Shown here: positions 24,431 through 36,460 of the stretch, piece by piece
Layout of the letters: the number at the start of each line of letters is the position of its first letter
Position numbering within the stretch: the first letter of the stretch is position 1
Assembly: GCA_030737835.1 (NCBI GenBank)
Contig: JAUJYN010000019.1
Coordinates: 890,433-954,432, forward strand
Source: Acorus gramineus
Taxonomy: Eukaryota > Streptophyta > Magnoliopsida > Acorales > Acoraceae
Length of the DNA: 64,000 nucleotides
Direction: 5' to 3'
The notes under the pieces: generated by a model
The model's input: the letters and a program-made list of their open reading frames with translations, nothing else
What the model was told of the DNA's origin: nothing
Database searches by the model: none
Position numbers and translations under genes: made by a program

Positions 24431-26957
24431 TGATGAGTGGGGGGAGGATAGATAAATCCCACGACTAAGACAAATTCCTCCCCTATTCATCATCTTCTCC
24501 GAAGAGCTTTCTCTCTCTCTCCCTCTCTTTATTTCCTTGTTTTGATCTAGCTAGAGGGCTTGGAACTTAAAACCCAAAGAAGAGAAAGATAAGGGGAGCT
24601 CCCGATCTATCCACTGGTGGTCTCGGATTCGAGATCCGAGGTGTTTAGCCCCTTCTCACCCTCTCTTTTCTCCCCTGATTTCAGCTTTTCTTTGGCTAGG
24701 TGGAGATCTAGGTGGTGGTGGTCCTTGTGGAGGTATTTCGGTGCCCGAAAAGCTCCCGGTCTTTCCTTCCTTCCTTTCCTTCCTAGGGTAAGCTATCTTT
24801 CCTTCCTTTTCTTGCTTAGATGCTTGTTAGGAGGGTGGTTTTGAGGGCTGGTGGCTGTTGGTGGCTGTTGGTGGTTGTCGGAGGCCATTGGTGGCCGGAT
24901 AGAGGAGGTAGGGTGGCTCGGGCAGGCAGGCAGGGTAGCTCGGGTAGGCAGGTTAGCTGTCTCGGGTAGGATGGCAGCAGGCAGCAGGCAGAGCAGCTGG
25001 CAGGGCGCGCGCGTACGCGCGGACGTGCGTGCGCTCGGGTGGAGCTGGAGGGCGTGTGCTGGGCGCTGGGCGCGGGGGTGCTGGGCGCTGGGCGATGGTC
25101 GCAGGCAGGCAGGGCTCGGGTAGGCTGTCGGGCGCAGGCAGGGCAGCGTGGGCGTGCGAGCAGGCGTGTGCGAGGGCGTGCGCGCTGGCGTGCGCGCGGG
25201 TGGAGCTCGGTTCGGGTGCATGCGGGCAGCGGCGCGCGCAGGCAGGCAGGCGTAGGCGGTCAGGCGCAGGCGGGCGACGGGCTCGCTAGGTATATATACA
25301 ATGACATCCAAATATATATACAATGACATCCAAATACAAGTATGTGCCCAAGCACGGATAACAATACATACAATCAAAAAGGGATGCTGATGGTCTCTCA
25401 CTCGCAGAACGTGGCGCGTGCTGACGGGCTCGCTAGGCGCTGTCGGGCGCGCTGGGCGCAGTGCGCGGCGTGCGCGCGGAGCGCTGCGCAGGGGCGTGTG
25501 GACGAGCGGGTGGTGTGCGGGTGCTGCGCAGGAGGCGTAGTGCGCGCAGGGTGAGTGATGCGTGCGGGGAGTGTGAGCGGGCAGGTGTGCGGGCGCTGCG
25601 CTGGGGCGCAGTGCGGGCGGGTGCGCGTGCGGGGCGCTGCGCTGGGGCGCAGTGCACGCGGGTGCACCCGGGGCTGGACGAGCGGGTGATACGAGCGGTG
25701 GTGCGCGCGGGGTGCGAGCGGGGCGAGGCGCTGGGCGCGGGGCGTGCGGTGTGCGCGCAGGCCGCTGCGCTGGGGCGCAATGAACGCACGGTGCACCGGG
25801 AGGTCTCGGCAGGGTGTCCGAGCGTGCGGGCTGGGCTCGGTAGGGCGTCTGGGGGCGCGGGCTGGGCTCGGCAAGGCGTCTGGGGGCGCGGGCCGGGGCT
25901 CGGCTGTGCGCCCGGGGCGGGTGGCCGTGCGTGCGGCTGCCCGGGGGGTTCGGGAGTGAGTCGGAGTGCTCGGGCTCGCGTGCGTACAGGCCGTATGTAC
26001 GCTTGTCCGAGTGTTGTGTATTTTAATGTATTTTTGGATTTATTTGTGGATTTTACTCACCAATCTGATTATCCTATCTTGCAGATCTGGACGGACGGTC
26101 GTGTGACGACCTGGCTACCGGTGAGTGGGACAATCCAACCCAGTAGGGAGGCGTTATACGCACTTGGGCGTGTACCGTCCTCCCCTGGGGCACCATGGAT
26201 TTATATTAACTGTTGTAATATGTAATCCATGCGATCATGATAAAAATGTAGTATGCATGCTACCCTAGACTTTGTATGTTAGGGACTTGCACCCTTAGGA
26301 TATGTGTAAGAGCCATGCACCCTGTTCCCATGCTAGGGAGCCTCGGCCTATGCATGCGTCCTATTAGTTTGATTATTAAATTAAATGCTAGCATGCCTTG
26401 CTTAATATTATAGGGAGGGGCCTTGCGAGGTCAACATTGAGACCCGGGTTAGGGTACTCCGTGTTTCTTGTTTGGTTGTCGGGATGTCCTGTATCGGGAC
26501 CTCATGCTGCCCTCCCAAGGTTTCTTGTCCCAATAATATTATAACTCTTGGTAATAATTATTATTATATCTCTTGTTAATTATTATTATTATATCCCTTG
26601 TTAATAATTACCATTATGCATGTTCCCCGCATCTTGGTTATGCGCCCTGGAGGAATTCTGAAGAATTCATGACATCAGAGTTGTTAGGATGTGTTGTCTG
26701 CGGATCCGAGTGGATCATATGCGATGGATAGGCTGTTCTGTTCCCTTCGTTGGATCCGTGTAGAGACTACCCCGGCGTTGGAAAGGCTGTCCCGTGCAGG
26801 GGCTCCCATCAGTAGGCACCTCCTGATTTGGGACGGACTATGCTGAATGTGGGAGTGGCCAAGCGGCCTACGGAGTGGGGAGAGACTATCGGTGGACCAA
26901 GGGTGACCAACAGCCTAGTCAGTCCCAATATCCTATGTCACCATATTGAGGGGTGAG
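24431..26957 (+). mobile_element. A-related LTR, 5'-truncated, left half
   Basis: It begins inside the leader (CT-rich at 24510-24535), followed by the GGTAAGCT donor-like site near 24787, a GC-rich tract (about 24960-26005), the TTGCAG site near 26085, the mini-exon and the GGTGAGTGGG site near 26120. At 26957 it is split within its G-rich repeat by a solo LTR on the opposite strand, and it continues at 30390. It also carries a short inverted insert at 25291-25422. Confidence 0.82.
25291..25422 (-). mobile_element. 132-bp reverse-oriented LTR scrap flanked by 15-bp direct repeats
   Basis: Inside the GC-rich tract, GACGGGCTCGCTAGG occurs at 25276-25290 and again at 25423-25437. Between them sits an AT-richer piece that matches, in reverse, the 3' region of a B-type LTR (compare 32180-32285). 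It includes a doubled TATATACAATGACATCCAAA. The flanking repeats could be a target duplication or the mark of template switching during break repair. Confidence 0.72.
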
Positions 26958-29900
26958 TGTCACGCCCCGGGCGTCCCCGAGACGCGGCAAGTGTATATAA
27001 AATATCAGAATCTACACAGGAGGTCAATAATATATCATACACAAGCAACCAGAATGACACACAGACAATAAAAGCAGGGCTGACATGATATATACACCAA
27101 ATGCGGAAGCTAAGACTGAATCTGTAATTAAAACGCACTACAGACTCCATACATAATCACATGTCCTGTGAGAGCCAATATACATACAAAGACATCCAAA
27201 TATAACACAAAACGCGTGCCCAAGGGATGCTGATAGCCTCTGAAACTCGCGGGACGTGGCGCTACTCCGCTACTGATGAAGTCCCTCGGGGAGCTCCTCC
27301 TCCAGATCCGACTCAGATGACACTGAAGAAAAATATTGTGCGAGGGGTGAGCCACACGCTCAGTGAACGGCACAACCCATGCATCACAGACAATATTGAC
27401 CACAACCAGGAAATCCTTAACATCCACAATCTCATTACCAAAGCCACAAAAGATAACAATTCCGCAACCTAGTGGGTCACTACCGCAAACCCACTACACC
27501 CTCACTCTCACCCTCAATGGGTGACCAAGGATATTGGGACTAACTGCACAAAAACCAGCGGGTCGCTTCAGCCAACCCGCTACACCCTCACCCTCACCCT
27601 CAGGGGTGACCAAGGATATTGGGACTTACAATCCAGTGGGTCGCCACATCGCCGGCCCACCATACCCTCACCCTCACCCTCAACAGGTGACCTAGGTTCT
27701 TGGGACTGACTAGGCTGTTGGTCACCCTTGGTCCACCGATAGTCTCTCCTCACTCCGTAGGTCGTTTGGCCACTCCCACGTTTAGCACAGTCCTTCTACC
27801 AGACCAGGAGGCGCCTACTACTGGGAGCCCCTGCACGGGACAACCTGTCTAACGCTGAGGTAGTCTCTACACGGATCCAACGAAGGGAACAGAACAGCCT
27901 ATCCATCGCATATGATCCACTCGGATCCGCAGACAGCACATCATAACAACACTAATGTTCTGAATTCCTCAGAACCCACCGGGGCGCATAACTACGATGC
28001 GGGGAACATGCATAAGGTTATAACAAGGGTGGAATATCATTGGGGGAAAGAAACTCGGGAGGGCAGCGTGAGTTCCCGTTATAGGACACCCCGACAACCA
28101 AACAAGGAACACGGTGTACCCTAACCCGGGTCTCACCGCTGTCCTCGCAAGGCCCCTCCCCTATAATATTCACTATAACATGCAATTTAACATTTACTAG
28201 CATTTAATTTAATAAATAAACTAGTAGGGCACATGCATCGGTCGGGCTTCCTAGCATGGAAACAGGGGACATGGTGCACGGCTCATACACATATCCTAAG
28301 GGTGCAAGTCCCTAACATGCAAAGTCTAGGGTAACATGCATTCTACAATTAAATCATGCTCGCATGATATACACATTACAACATGTCAATATTCATCCCT
28401 GGTGCCCCAGGAGAGGTCAGTATACGCCCAAGTGCGTATAACAACTCTCTACTGGGTTGGATTATCCCACTCACCGAAATCCGGGTCGTCGCGCGACCGT
28501 CCGTCAAGATCTGCAAGACAGGCATTTATACGGTGAGTAAAATCCACAATTACCCCAAAATACCCAAAAATACATTAAACATACTCTAAAAATACCCCAT
28601 ACTCGGGCAAACGTACGCACGCTAGCCCGAGCACTCCGGCTCACTCCCGCACCACCGGCAACCACCCGCACGGCCACCCGACCCCTCGGGTGCGCCGCCG
28701 CGCCTCAGCCCGCGCGCCCAGGCGCCGCCGGGCCCCTGCCCGCCGCCCTGGACCCGCAGCCGAGCCACCCGGTGCACCGCGCCCACTGCGCCCCGCCGCA
28801 GCAGCCCGCGCGCACCCCGGCGCTCCCCGCGCACAATACGCGAGCACGCCGCACGCCCCGCGCGCACCCCGCGTGCACCACCAGCTCCGCCCCGCGCGCA
28901 TCCCGCGCGCACCGCCAGCTCCGCCTCGCGCGCACTCCCCCACACCGCGCGCACGCCTGCCTCTGCCCAGCGCTCCGCGCGCACGCCCCACAGCGGTGCC
29001 CAGCGCCCAGCGCCCAGCGCCCAGCACCCTCGGCCAGCACCCGGTACCAGCGACCCAGCGCCCAGCGCTCTGCGCCCAGCACCCGGGACCCTCACCCAGC
29101 GCCCACGCGCACGCACGCGCAACACGTGCCCAGCGCGCCTGCCAGCCTGCCCACGCTGCTACCCGCGTTGCCTACCTGCGCGCGTCGCCGAGTGGCCCGA
29201 GCACCGCTCGCCTGCACGCCCGGGGCACTGCCCGCCTGATACCCGAGCGCCCCTGCCCTGCTCGCCTCGCGCCCAGCCTGGTCGCCCGGCCTGCCAGCGC
29301 GCATAGCCCAGCTAGCCTACCCGCACGCATCTCCCTGCACCCCCCGAGCGCACGCCCGCGCGCGCACCCGCACGCACGCCCTCGCGCGCCCGACAAACTG
29401 GTGCACCTGCTCCCAGCCTACCCGAGCTAGCCCTGCCAGCCTGCCCAGCGCGCACGCCCAGCCCTGCTGGCCCCCAGCGCCAGCCGAGCGCCCGCACGCC
29501 CAGCCCTGCTGGCCCCCAACACCGCCCGAGCGCACGCACGCCCGCACGCCCGCGCTCACGCGCGCGCGCCCGCGCCAGCCACTGCGCCTGCACCACCCTG
29601 CGCTGCTGCCCTGCCCGAGACAGCAGCCTACCAGCCCGAGCTGCAAGCCTGCCAGCCCGAGCTCCTCTTCCACCCACCTCCGACCACCACCACAGCCTCC
29701 GACCACCTCCCACAGCCCCCCGACGGCCACCCACCGCCGCCAACCTCCACCCAACCCCATTTCCACCCTCCTAGCATACATCTAAGCAAGAAAGAGAGGA
29801 AAAAGAGGCTTACCAAGGGGAGGAAGGGAAATCCGGTTGCCCTCCACGCACCGAAACCTCTCCCAAAGGGCTTCCAACGCCTGGATCTACCTCCACCACC

Positions 29901-30389
29901 GAAATGGGCCAAAACAGAGGAGAAGAGAGGGCGGACGGAGGGGCAAAGCTCGCCGGAAAAGGGATTTGAAACCACCGGGGTGTAGATCGGGTTCCTAGGT
30001 TTTAACTTTTAAGCTTTGAGGGGTTTAAGGGGCTCAAAAGCAAGAAAAATGGAGGAGGGGAGAGAGAAAGCTTGGGGAGGAAGATGATGAATAGTGCCAA
30101 GCTATTTTTAGATTTCACTTTATATAGCAAGCGACTTAAAAACCCAGATACGCCCTGGAACTGCGAAATTTTGGAAACGTTACCGGAATTCAACAAAATT
30201 TTCGTGAGAGGCTTAAAATGGCACCAGGACACCAAATATGCAGTTAGATTTCCAATCGGAGTCCTCTAACTCAGGACGATAGCTAACAGTCCAAAAATTA
30301 GCGGTACCGATCGAAAACCGAAAAAAAATGAAAAATTGTCAGAACGCTCCAACGGTTACCCGCAGGCTAAAAGTGACACATATATAACA
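26958..30389 (-). mobile_element. Solo A-related LTR, minus strand, with target duplication
   Basis: A complete LTR of 3432 bp. On the minus strand it starts at 30389 with TGTTATATATGTGTCACTTTTAGCC and ends at 26958 with GGGGCGTGACA-type sequence. GTGAG occurs directly on both sides (26953-26957 and 30390-30394), a perfect 5-bp duplication. It contains the GC-rich tract (28610-29640), three G-rich hairpin units (27480-27690) and the usual splice-like signals in reverse. No internal region is present. The long minus-strand and plus-strand open frames across 28622-29430 are products of the GC-rich tract. Confidence 0.92.
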
Positions 30390-31162
30390 GTGAGGGTGAG
30401 GGTGTGGTGGGCCGGCGATGTGGCGACCCACTGGGTTGTGTAAGGATGATTATCAGCCTATTAAGTCCCAATATCCTATGTCACCTATTGAGGGGTGAGG
30501 GTGAGGGTGCAGTGGGTTGGCGATAGCGACCCACTGGTTTGTGAAGTCTCAACATCCTTTGTCACCTATTGAGGGGTGAGGGTGAGGGTGAGGGTGTAGT
30601 GGGTTGGCGGTAGCGACCCACTGGATTGCATAGTTGTTGCCATTTTGTGGCTTATATAATAGTGATTGTGGATTAATGATATCTTGTTGTGGTTAATATA
30701 AGCTGTGATGCATGGGTTGTGCTGTTCACTGAGCGTGTGGCTCACCCCTCGCATAATATTTTTCTCTAGAGTCATCTGAGTCGGATCCAGAGGAGGAGCT
30801 CCCCGAGGGACTTCATCAGTAGCAGAGTAGTGCCACATCCCGCGAGTTTCAGAGGCTATCAGCATCCCTTGTGATTGTATGTATTTATTCCGTGCTTGGG
30901 CACGCGTCTGTGTATTATTGGATGTCTTTGTATATATATTGGCTCTCACAGGACAATTGATTGTGTATTGAGTCTGTAATATGTCTTTGAGTTACAGATT
31001 CAGTTTTTAGCTTCTGCTATTGGTGTATATATCATGTCAGCCCTGCTTTTGTTGTCTTTGTTGTCTTTTTAGCTGTTGTGTGAGTATGTTATTGAACTCC
31101 TGTTTACTGATATCATATATACATTTGCCGCGTCTCGGGGTCGGCCGGCCCTGGGGCGTGAC
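30390..31162 (+). mobile_element. A-related LTR, right half, to its 3' end
   Basis: Continuation of the LTR interrupted at 26957. It opens in the G-rich hairpin array (30390-30630), passes the TTCACTGAGCGTGTGGCTCA motif and the exon-like acidic stretch near 30775-30820, the CTCTCACAG site near 30952, and ends at 31162 in GGGGCGTGACA. There is no primer-binding site afterwards; the next base begins an inverted C LTR. Confidence 0.85.
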
Positions 31163-31588
31163 AACTGGTAAGCCAAGAAGATTATCTACAACTTTCATGT
31201 TTATGCCAAGATCACATAATCCCTCCAGATATTCCAAAATGAGAGCTAAACATTGAACAGGACTGCTGCCAGACTTTTCTCATCCCTGGGGTATACTTGG
31301 AAAAATACCCATAACCTTTACTACATGAATCCAGTTGATCTAATTCAACTTTTGTACGAAAGCTAATTCAAAACTGAGCATCTCATGATAAAATCATATT
31401 TAAACCTCTTCATCTTGGATTTTAACAAAATTAAATCCAAATACCAAATCGGAAATACATAACTTCTAGGAGAAAAATTATGTAGCCAAATTTTTAATCA
31501 GAGCGCTCCAACTCCTGCAGGTGGCTAAAAGCCAAAATTTTAGAGACTCCGATCAAAAAATAATGCTCCAAATGGCACAGGCATAACA
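31163..31588 (-). mobile_element. Type C LTR, 5' (U3) end, minus strand
   Basis: On the minus strand it begins at 31588 with TGTTATGCCTGTGCCATTTGG and covers about 425 bp of U3 before being cut at 31163. With the 3' part at 15037-17699 it forms the two outer ends of the insertion that has GAAGT on each side (15032-15036 and 31589-31593). About 600 bp of the C LTR between the two parts is missing, so the inner cluster did not arrive by simple insertion. Confidence 0.82.
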
Positions 31589-31957
31589 GAAGTAATAGGT
31601 GGTGGCCAAGAGGAAGCGTTTCTGAGCTGGTACCATGGACATGGGGCCGACTATATCGAGCCCCCATTGAGCGAATGGCCAGAGAATGCGCAATGAATTC
31701 TGCTCCCCAGCGAGTTGGTGAATCAATGGAGCAAACCATTAGCATTTGTCACATTTTTTTACTAAGTCAAGAAATTCCTTTGCTAGGGTGGGTTAGAAAT
31801 ACCCCACCCAGTTGTTAACACGCAATTAGTCAGTGATCTTGGAGCCACGTGTCTCCCCCATACGCCAAAGTGCACTTCATTGAGGCTCTTTGGCTTCTAC
31901 AGGCATCACACAGCATAAGCACGGTCCTTTGAAACTCTTCTTGTAAAGAGAACCTTC
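31589..31957 (-). pseudogene. pol (IN): Tat-like integrase, zinc-binding domain and start of core
   Basis: The minus strand reads SLYKKSFKGPCLCCV, then a degraded HHCC zinc-binding region (CDKC near 31745), then APLIHQLAGEQN and WPFAQWGLDIVGP (first catalytic Asp region), ending in ATTYY at the GAAGT duplication. The next residues, FTKWVEA, are at 15036, 16.5 kb away, so the compound LTR insertion split this gene. On the other side, the frame joins the pol linker at 34570 across a solo LTR with duplication CCTTC. Stops are present, for example near 31877 and 31790. Confidence 0.88.
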
Positions 31958-34564
31958 TGTCACGCCCCAGGGCGGCCGTCCCCGATACGTGGCAAGTATA
32001 TATAATATCAGCAGTCTATACAGGAGATCAATAAAATACTCTAAACAACATCGAAATGACAACACAGACAATAAGGTAGCTGACATAATATATACAAATA
32101 GCGGAAGCTCAAACGACTAAGTCTGTAATTCAAAGACATATTACAGACCCGATACATAATCAACTGTCCTGTGAGAGCCAATATATACAATGACATCCAA
32201 ATACAAGTATGTGCCCAAGCACAGATAATAATACATACAATCAAAAAGGGATGCTGATGGTCTCTCACTCGCAGAACGTGACGCTGCTCCGCTACTGCTG
32301 TGGTACCTCAGGGAGCTCCTCCTTCAGATCCAACTCAGATATAACTGGAAGGAAAGAAATGTGAGGGGTGAGCCACACGCTCAGTGAATAGCACAACCCA
32401 TGCATCACAATTCATATTAACCTTATATAAATTCATAGCCCCTAAAAACTGGAGCAACTACACATTCTAATGGGTCGTTTCATCGCCAACCCACCTCCCC
32501 CCTCACCCTCACCCTTTTCGGGGGGTGACATGGGCCTCTTGGGGCATACTAGACCGCTCTCCACCCCTGGTCCACCTGGTAGCCTCTCCCACCCTCATAG
32601 CCTCCACCTGGTATACTCCCACGATCAGTACTGTCTGACACATCGGAGGTACCTACGGACGGGGGCCCTCTATCAGACCAGCTAACACCGGGGAGTTCCT
32701 ACATCGGATCCAACCAAAAGGAGAAGACAGCCTACTCACACGGATACGATCCTCTTGGATCCGTCGACACCGATTTGTAACGCTAATAATGTCATGAATT
32801 CTGCAGAATTCCTCCAGGGCGCATAACTAAGATGCGGGGAAACATATATTATAACAACGAGGTTATAATATTCTCTAAGGCATGCTTGTAACTATATGCT
32901 CTCATTTTTATTTAATTAGATTAAACTAGATGGGAAACATACATAGTTCGGGGCATGGTGTCTAGGCATGCATAGGCTTCTATACATGATATAAGGGTGC
33001 ATATCCCTAGCATACAAGTCTAAGGTGGCATGGGTATAACATAATATTCATGCATGCATAGTTTTTACATTATCACAAGTTAATATGCAATTATGGTGCC
33101 CCAGGGGAGGGCAATGCACGCCTACGTGCATCGAACGCCTCCCTACTGGGTTGGATTGTCCCACTCACCGAAACCCGGGTCGTCGCGTGACCGTCCGTCA
33201 AGATCTGCAAGACATGGGCATTCAATATGGTGAGTAAACTACACAAATACATAAGAAATTTACTAGAAATACCCAATACTCGGACAAGCATGCATACGGG
33301 CCCGCACGCACGCGAGCACGCGCGTACGCACGCGAGTCCGAGTGCCCCGACACCCTCCTGAACCCTCGGGCAGCCATACGCATGGCCCCCCGCACGAGCA
33401 CACACGAATGCGCACGCCCGCACGCGGCACTGCGCCCCTGCGCACTACCGCGCCCCAGCCCGGGCGCCCAGATGCGCTGCCTCGAGCGCGCGCACGCTCG
33501 CGCGTGCCAGCGCGCACCGCGCACCTAGCCTGCGCTTACCCGCGCGCACTGCGCGCCCGCGCAGCACCCCGCGTGCACGTTTGCGCGTTTGCGCGTACGT
33601 GCGCGCACCCGCTAGAACGCCCGTCTGTGCGCGCAGACGCGCGCGCAAGCGTGTGGATGACTCCGCACGCGCGCCCGAGCCCCTTCCACTCCCTCCTCAG
33701 CCCTCCCACACCCCCTACCACCCATGCAAGCATGCAAACCCAATCACACACCCTAAACAAGCATCTAACCTAGCTAGGGGAGGAGGAAAACTTACCCAAA
33801 GAGAGGAAGAACAAGGGAGGAAGCTCGGGTGCCCTTCGCGCACCAAAATGCCACCACCAAGACCACCACCACCAAGCCACTCTCAGCCCTAAAAATGGCT
33901 GAAAATAGGGGGGGAAAGGGCAGCCATGAGAGGAGGTAAACAAAGGGGAAAGCAAAACAAAAACCATGGAAAGATAGATCCAAACTCTACCTTTCTTTTT
34001 CCCTTCTAGGGCTTTCCCTTTCTTTGCCTTCTACTAGCTCCAATGGGGGAAACAAAGAGAGGGGAGAGAGAGATTTTGTGTGTGAGTGAGAGAGGGAGAG
34101 AAGAGAAGGGAAGGGAAGAAGGGCGACGCCCACTTGGGCTCACACACACACACACACTCACACACTTAGGGCATTTAGGGTTTTGGTGGGGATTGACTTT
34201 GAGTCAACCCAACCACACAAAAAAACCAAAGAGTTTGACCAAGTCAATGGTCAAACTTGACTTGGTCAAAGTCCTCTTTGACTTGGTCAGTCTCCCCTTT
34301 GACATTCCCACTTGGTCAAAACCCGGATACGATTCGGAACTGCCAAATTCTGAACGTTACCGGAATTCGATGAAATTTTCGTGTGTTTTTAAATGGCACC
34401 AGGACACATAATGTGCAGTTAGATTTTCAATCGGAGTTCTCAAGCTCATGATGATAGCTAAAAGTCCAAAATTTTAGCGGTTCTGATCGAAAAAGAAAAA
34501 GTTGAAAAACTGCCAGAAATGTCCCAAAGGTGCCCGGAAGGCTAAAAGTGACACATATATAACA
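31958..34564 (-). mobile_element. Solo type B LTR, minus strand, with target duplication
   Basis: A complete LTR of 2607 bp. On the minus strand it starts at 34564 with TGTTATATATGTGTCACTTTTAGC and ends at 31958 with GGGGCGTGACA. CCTTC flanks it on both sides (31953-31957 and 34565-34569), a perfect duplication. It has the U3 W-box cluster (about 34205-34330), an AC microsatellite (34141-34167), a GC-rich tract (33290-33700), the splice-like signals in reverse, and one G-rich hairpin unit near 32470-32520. It disrupts the Tat pol gene. Confidence 0.94.
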
Positions 34565-35310
34565 CCTTCATTGAAAATCCAGAACCGGGCTACTCGATTC
34601 TTAACCTTCCTAGCCGCCTCTTTATCATGTGGCAAGATGTCATCCTTAAGGTAGGCCGAAATGGGATTCATCCAGGCCACTGTTCTAGGTTCCAAAGTGA
34701 TCGTCATGATTTGCTCAAGGCGAACGATGCTTGGTTCTTCCAGGAACTTGAAATGAATTTCCCGGGATGGCTCTCCTTCCAGTGCACTTGCCAAGTTTGC
34801 TAAGGTGTCGGCTCAAATATTCTGCTCGTGATCGATTAACTGAATTTTCCAATCTCTGATCTGTGCGAGCAGAGTACGTGCATCGCTCTGGTATGCGACC
34901 ATCCATTCGTCTTTGTCTTGATATTGACAGTGCTTTGGAGCACCACGAGTTGAGAATCGATGAATATCTCAAGTTTTCTGACCGCCAAATCGACCGCAAA
35001 CTCTAATCCACCAATCAGTGCCTCGTATTCAGCCTCATTATTAGTGGCCTTGAACTCGAATTTGATCACATGCTCGATCAGAACTTCGTTGTCACTCCAC
35101 AAGACAAGTCCCGCTCCTGATCCTTTCTAATTGGATGCTCCATAGACGTGAAGCCTCCAAGAAATCAGCCTGAGGTCGGAAACTATACAAACCTGTTGCT
35201 CTGCTAGTGTGAGGTCAGTAATAATATCGGTTATGACCTGGCCTTTGATCGCACTTTTGGGCTGATAGTGGATGTCAAAAGCTGACAGTTCCACCGCCCA
35301 CTTTAGCAAT
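34565..35310 (-). pseudogene. pol (aRNH): Tat-like pol: second RNase H domain and linker to integrase
   Basis: On the minus strand KWAVELSAFDIHYQPKSAIK closes the first RNase H region, and WRLHVYGASN opens a second one (usually YVDG; here the key Asp has become Tyr). NNEAEYEALIGGLEFA and DSQLVV follow. Two RNase H domains in tandem are characteristic of the Tat clade. A linker then runs through FLEEPSIV and ARFWIFNEG to the solo LTR. At least two stops interrupt it (near 35127 and 34835). Confidence 0.87.
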
Positions 35311-36460
35311 CATCCAGCAACATCCGCTTTTCACAACACCGTTTTGCGTGCCGAGTCGGTGATCACATGGATCGTGTGGGCTTGAAAATAATGGTGCAAT
35401 TTGCAAGCAGAATTGAACAGAGCAAATGCGATTTTTTCGATACGAGAGTACTTAGTTTCTATCCCATTGAGTACCTTGCTCGCGTAATATATTACCCATT
35501 GAGCAACATTACCGAGTAGTGGATGCACCAAAAGAGGAGGTGAGCTGAGGTAAATTTTTATTTCCTCGGACGTCTTCTGACAATCCTGAGTTCATTCAAA
35601 CTTTTGAGCTTTCCTCAGCAATTGAAAGAATTGTTGGCAGTGATCGGTAGGTTTAGAAATGAACCAGTTGAGCGTGGTCAGTCTTCCGGTTAGCTTTTGG
35701 ATCTCCTTCTTGTTTTTTAGGGCCTCCATATCTAGGATTGCTTTGATCTAGTCAGGATTTACCTCGATTCCTAGCCGTGTCGTTAAGTAACCCGGAAACT
35801 TGTCTAAAGTGACCACGAAGGAACATTTCACAGCATTAAGTTTGAGGCGATACTTGCACAACACCATGAAGACTTCTTCAAGATGAGACAGATGATCACT
35901 CTGACGTTCACTTTTGACCATCATCTCATTGATGTAAACTTCCACTATCTTACTGAGCTGGTGATGGAAGACTTTGGTCACCAGCCTCTGATAAATTGCT
36001 CTAGCATTTTTTAACCCGAAGGGCATCACTTTATAATAGTATATGCCCGTGGGAGTTATGGAAGCTATATTTTCCTAATCTGGTTGGTACATCGGGATTT
36101 GATGATATCCCGAATAAGCATCCATGAAGCTCATTAGCTCGTTACTTGACGACAAATCCGCTAGTTGATTGATCTTTGGGAGAGGAAAACTATCCTTCGG
36201 GCATGCGCTGTTCAAGTCGGTGAAGTCTACGCACACTCACCACTTTTTGTTCTTCTTGAGGAATACCATCATGTTTCCCAGCCAATCAGGGTGATGCACC
36301 TCACGGATGAAACCAGCTGCCAAGAGCTTGTTCACTTCATCCCGCACGGCCTCTGCATGTATAGGAGCCATCCGATGTTGCATTTGACGTACCGGACGGA
36401 TTGTATGCAAGATAAAAGGACAGTGATTGGCCACATCAAGGTTGATTTCTGGCATGTCAT
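35311..36460 (-). pseudogene. pol (RT-RH): Tat-like reverse transcriptase and first RNase H
   Basis: The minus strand shows RMAPIHAEAVRDEVNKLLAAGFI, DFTDLNSACPKDSFPLPKI, MDAYSGYHQI, MPFGLKNARAIYQRLV and the RNase H motif YYASKVLNGIETKYS. The catalytic box, normally YVDD, reads YINE (35922-35933), so both catalytic aspartates are lost. Frameshifts lie near 36237 and 35748. This copy cannot make active enzyme. Confidence 0.9.

Noticed and set aside
17700-31162. A single complete plus-strand element from 17700 to 31162
   Set aside because: Start and end belong to different LTR types, no primer site or coding region lies between, and the flanks CGCAC and ACTGG are not a duplication.
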